21,512 bases of DNA from Reticulitermes lucifugus (lineage: Eukaryota; Arthropoda; Insecta; Blattodea; Rhinotermitidae), in assembly GCA_026260175.1 (NCBI GenBank), contig JAKCWW010001699.1, positions 1 to 21,512 on the forward strand, read 5' to 3'. Of the stretch, positions 19,500 to 21,512 are shown piece by piece. The translations under genes were made by a program, and so were the position numbers. The notes under the pieces were generated by a model. That model worked only from the letters and a program-made list of their open reading frames with translations. It did no database searches and had not been told where the DNA came from. The number at the start of each line of letters is the position of its first letter. Position 1 is the first letter of the stretch.

Positions 19500-20580
19500 T
19501 AGTAACAGATACTTTCCCTCTTACGAAGGCTCACAAAATTTGCGACCACCATGAATGAACAGTTTCTTTCCGTGAACACCCTGGCTAGCGAGCTTTCCTC
19601 AAGCTCTGGATAACTTCCACGATCGCCACTGATTAAGACGGCCTGCGTTTCCCCCATTTTTTCTCTTTTTATGTACGGTTAAAACGCCTGAACCACGAAC
19701 ACAAGGAAGAGGCCTCGCTCCGCCACAAGTGGCTGGGAACCACTGCGTTAACTGCTATTAAGCGTTGCTATCGCTTACACTTCCCTGTAACTTACCCTCA
19801 GGACAGTTCTCAGTAACCCCTCGCCGAACGCGGTTTTGACTATACGCGGTTGAAAATCAGGGCGCTTACTCACTCAACCGCCACAGAAGTTGGCAGCATC
19901 AGGTACCCAAGCACTGTGTAAATGTTTAATGTTCAAACACGTATTTTAGGCGGAGAGTCCATAGGCGTTCGCGTTCACGTAACCCTGTTTTTCCTACATG
20001 AAGTTTGCGCAACGCGGTTTTGCCCCACACGTCGTGATCGCTCCCCCTAATCCGCTCGTTTGACTTGGGATCACTGTGTATTACGCAGACTTGCGAGTAC
20101 TAGTGGGCGTGCAAATCGATGTCACATGGCTCTCTTACTCTTCCCCGTTGCCTTTCCCTCTGCACTGACCTGCACAACTGTGGGTCTGCCTCCATCCCTC
20201 TCGATACTACAGTCACAAGTTTACAATACCGACTCTTGGCACTACAGGCGCCCGTACGTACTATTCGAACAAATTGCATCGAACTTCTAAGTGTTTGCAT
20301 TCCTGTATTGCATGCATGCGCTGTTTTCTGTCATTCACCTACCAATGACAGTTTCATAATGTACACAGGTTCATTGCACGTACTTGTCGACCTTGAAACT
20401 GGGAACACAAGATACACAATCGCTGGTGTTCATTTCGCAAGACTCGATATTCAATTAAGTTATAATGCAGGGCCAATAATATTATAGCGGGAGATTTATT
20501 TAATGAAATCGCTGACTGGTACTCTTGCAATGTACTCTACTACCCGTCACCTACGGATACAGAAGCGAATTTCACACACG
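19500..20580. other. CpG-richer region upstream of the OTULIN-like gene
   Basis: The CpG frequency is visibly higher than in the rest of the window. It is a likely place for the promoter and 5' exon, but no core promoter motif stands out. CAGTAACCCCTCGCCGAACG at 19811 and ACGCGGTTTTG strings at about 19827 and 20014 resemble pogo/Tigger ends without a matching partner. The open frames at 20060-20487 show no recognisable protein. Confidence 0.4.
19525..19657 (-). CDS. Candidate alternative first exon of the OTULIN-like gene
   Basis: An ATG at 19657 has a good context (A at -3, G at +4) and opens an ORF beginning MGETQAVLISGDRGSYPELE. A donor GTAAGAG after 19525 ends it in phase 1. The acceptor inside exon 1 (exon part starting at 18943) needs exactly one base, so the join is in frame. 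The join removes the transposon-derived segment and yields a 44-residue N-terminus in front of the membrane segment through a 581-bp intron. The GC- and CpG-richer setting fits a 5' end. Against it: it lies between two hAT-like terminal sequences and may be transposon sequence. This is inference only. Confidence 0.3.
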
Positions 20581-20587
20581 CTATATT

Positions 20588-20695
20588 ATATATAATATAT
20601 ATGATGTAAAGCTGTCCCTGTCCATGTCATGAAGGCATATAAGGGGAGTAGAAGTATAGCTCCACTTATTCTTAACCTCGGCGCTACATGGAGGC
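20588..20695 (-). mobile_element. SINE copy E, 5'-truncated
   Basis: The reverse strand reads CCTCCATGTAGCGCCGAGG, TTAAGAATAAGTGGAGCTAT and CCTTCATGACATGGACAGGG. This is nearly the same as the end of copy A and is followed by an AT repeat. The head is missing. Confidence 0.7.
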
Positions 20696-20954
20696 GGGCC
20701 CCAGCGTCGGTCTGGATGTTTTTGAGACTGTATATATGCAGTATACAGCAATTTATTCACTATTCGAACCAAGCGTTGTGTTTGACTTATTAGTACTCTG
20801 CAGGAAATTCGGAATTTGAATCCCGATTCGAAGGCCACAACCCTCGCCAATTATTCGTTGCTTTCTCTAACGCAAAGGAAGGCCTTAAAATAGGCCACGG
20901 TCTTTTCATTCAACATCTATTCAATTAATATTGGCCAGCATCCTACCATTCTAA

Positions 20955-21240
20955 GGAGACGCGAGAGCACAGTCGCTATGACTAGGCCATGGGCCGCACG
21001 ACAGAGAAAAAGTGGTTCGATTGCCGGGAGGGGCAAGAGACTTCTCTCTCCTCGAAAGCCTCCACACCAGCTCTGCGATCCACTCCGCTTCCTATTAATG
21101 AGTATCGGGAGCTCCTTGCCAGGCGGTAAAGGGGCCGGAGCGTGAAGCTGAGAACTCATTTCATGCAGAGGTAAAGAATGCGTGCAGTTACACCTCCTCT
21201 CCCCGATATGGTTTCATGACGTGCACAGCCAACTTTACCT
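20955..21240 (+). mobile_element. SINE copy F, with head
   Basis: Box-A-like GTCGCTATGACTAGGCCATG and box B GTGGTTCGATTGCC are followed by GGGGCAAGAGACTTCTCTC. The body then reads CTTCCTATTAATGAGTATCGG, with GAGGTAAAGAATGCGTGCAG further on. It has the same order as copy D on the opposite strand, and is GC-richer than the other copies. Confidence 0.68.
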
Positions 21241-21512
21241 ACCATTCCGAGCCAAATAACCTACGCACTTTATAAGTGTCGTTACATTCACCAGTAGGCC
21301 TAATCAGTCAAAATTCGACAGTGAGTATCAAGTTAGTCGCTGTACTAGCAACCTTGACTTCACTTGCTACATACAGAATGATCATATTCCATTCTGCCCG
21401 ATCATGGCTCCACGACCTTAGTATGCCAGCCTTACTCTCAACTCAAATGCCTACACAGGAGGGCCGCCGAGAGCGAATTCGGGCCCCACTAAAAATGCTG
21501 TGTGCCCCCCCC

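Noticed and set aside
20119..20487. 122-residue plus-strand open frame
   Set aside because: No recognisable domain, no splice support, and it overlaps open frames on the other strand in a GC-richer region where long frames occur by chance.
1..21512. CRISPR arrays, operons or bacterial genes
   Set aside because: The intron-exon structure, SINEs and insect transposons show a eukaryotic genome; no direct-repeat and spacer pattern was seen.

Overview
This is an AT-rich, transposon-littered eukaryotic window. It most likely comes from a polyneopteran insect, and a cockroach or termite is my best guess. The evidence is GT..AG introns of 81 bp to about 3 kb, and degenerate retroelement peptides of types I associate with such genomes (Jockey/CR1-like reverse transcriptase ends, and the 'KKFPAFYGTRRFIT'-type repeat). 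Several mariner, pogo/Tigger and hAT relics and a tRNA-derived SINE family also fit. No search was run, so the taxon is a guess.

There is one host gene, on the minus strand, from about 18977 (possibly about 19657) down to at least 5296 and running off the left side. I assembled nine coding exons by reading splice sites and checking intron phases: 18977-18732, 18122-17904 (or -17997), 14984-14721, 14505-13726, 11086-10746, 9547-9353, 7743-7542, 5919-5647 and 5565-5296. All joins are phase-consistent and give about 930 residues without a stop. The last two exons plus the end of exon 7 form most of an OTULIN-type OTU deubiquitinase domain, with the nucleophile in the motif RGDNYC. The terminal exon that should carry the catalytic His and Asn was not found. 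In front of this domain are an N-terminal membrane segment and about 650 residues of Ser/Asp/Glu-rich, probably disordered protein. That stretch holds a short coiled coil and four tryptophan-acidic motifs that resemble kinesin light chain binding sites. The architecture suggests a membrane-anchored OTULIN/OTULINL relative, possibly tied to motor transport.

Region by region: 1-680 holds retroelement tails, including a hammerhead-ribozyme-like core. A 5'-truncated LINE (minus) covers 1368-2460. A SINE copy lies near 2750-2925. An internally deleted mariner (3570-4255) abuts a second LINE fragment (4262-4575). Exons 9 to 1 run from 5296 to 18977, and their introns carry a transposon ORF relic (6650-7400), a Tigger-like relic (8245-8989), a perfect-architecture pogo-type MITE (9607-9766), a mariner head (about 9788-10350) and three SINE copies (11175-13512). 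Upstream of the gene lie a retroelement fragment that touches the start codon, hAT-like ends, a CpG-richer stretch and two more SINE copies.

Most interesting: the combined membrane anchor, W-acidic motifs and OTULIN domain; the start codon that lies in transposon-derived sequence, with a plausible alternative first exon; and the SINE copy with a triplicated 29-bp head.
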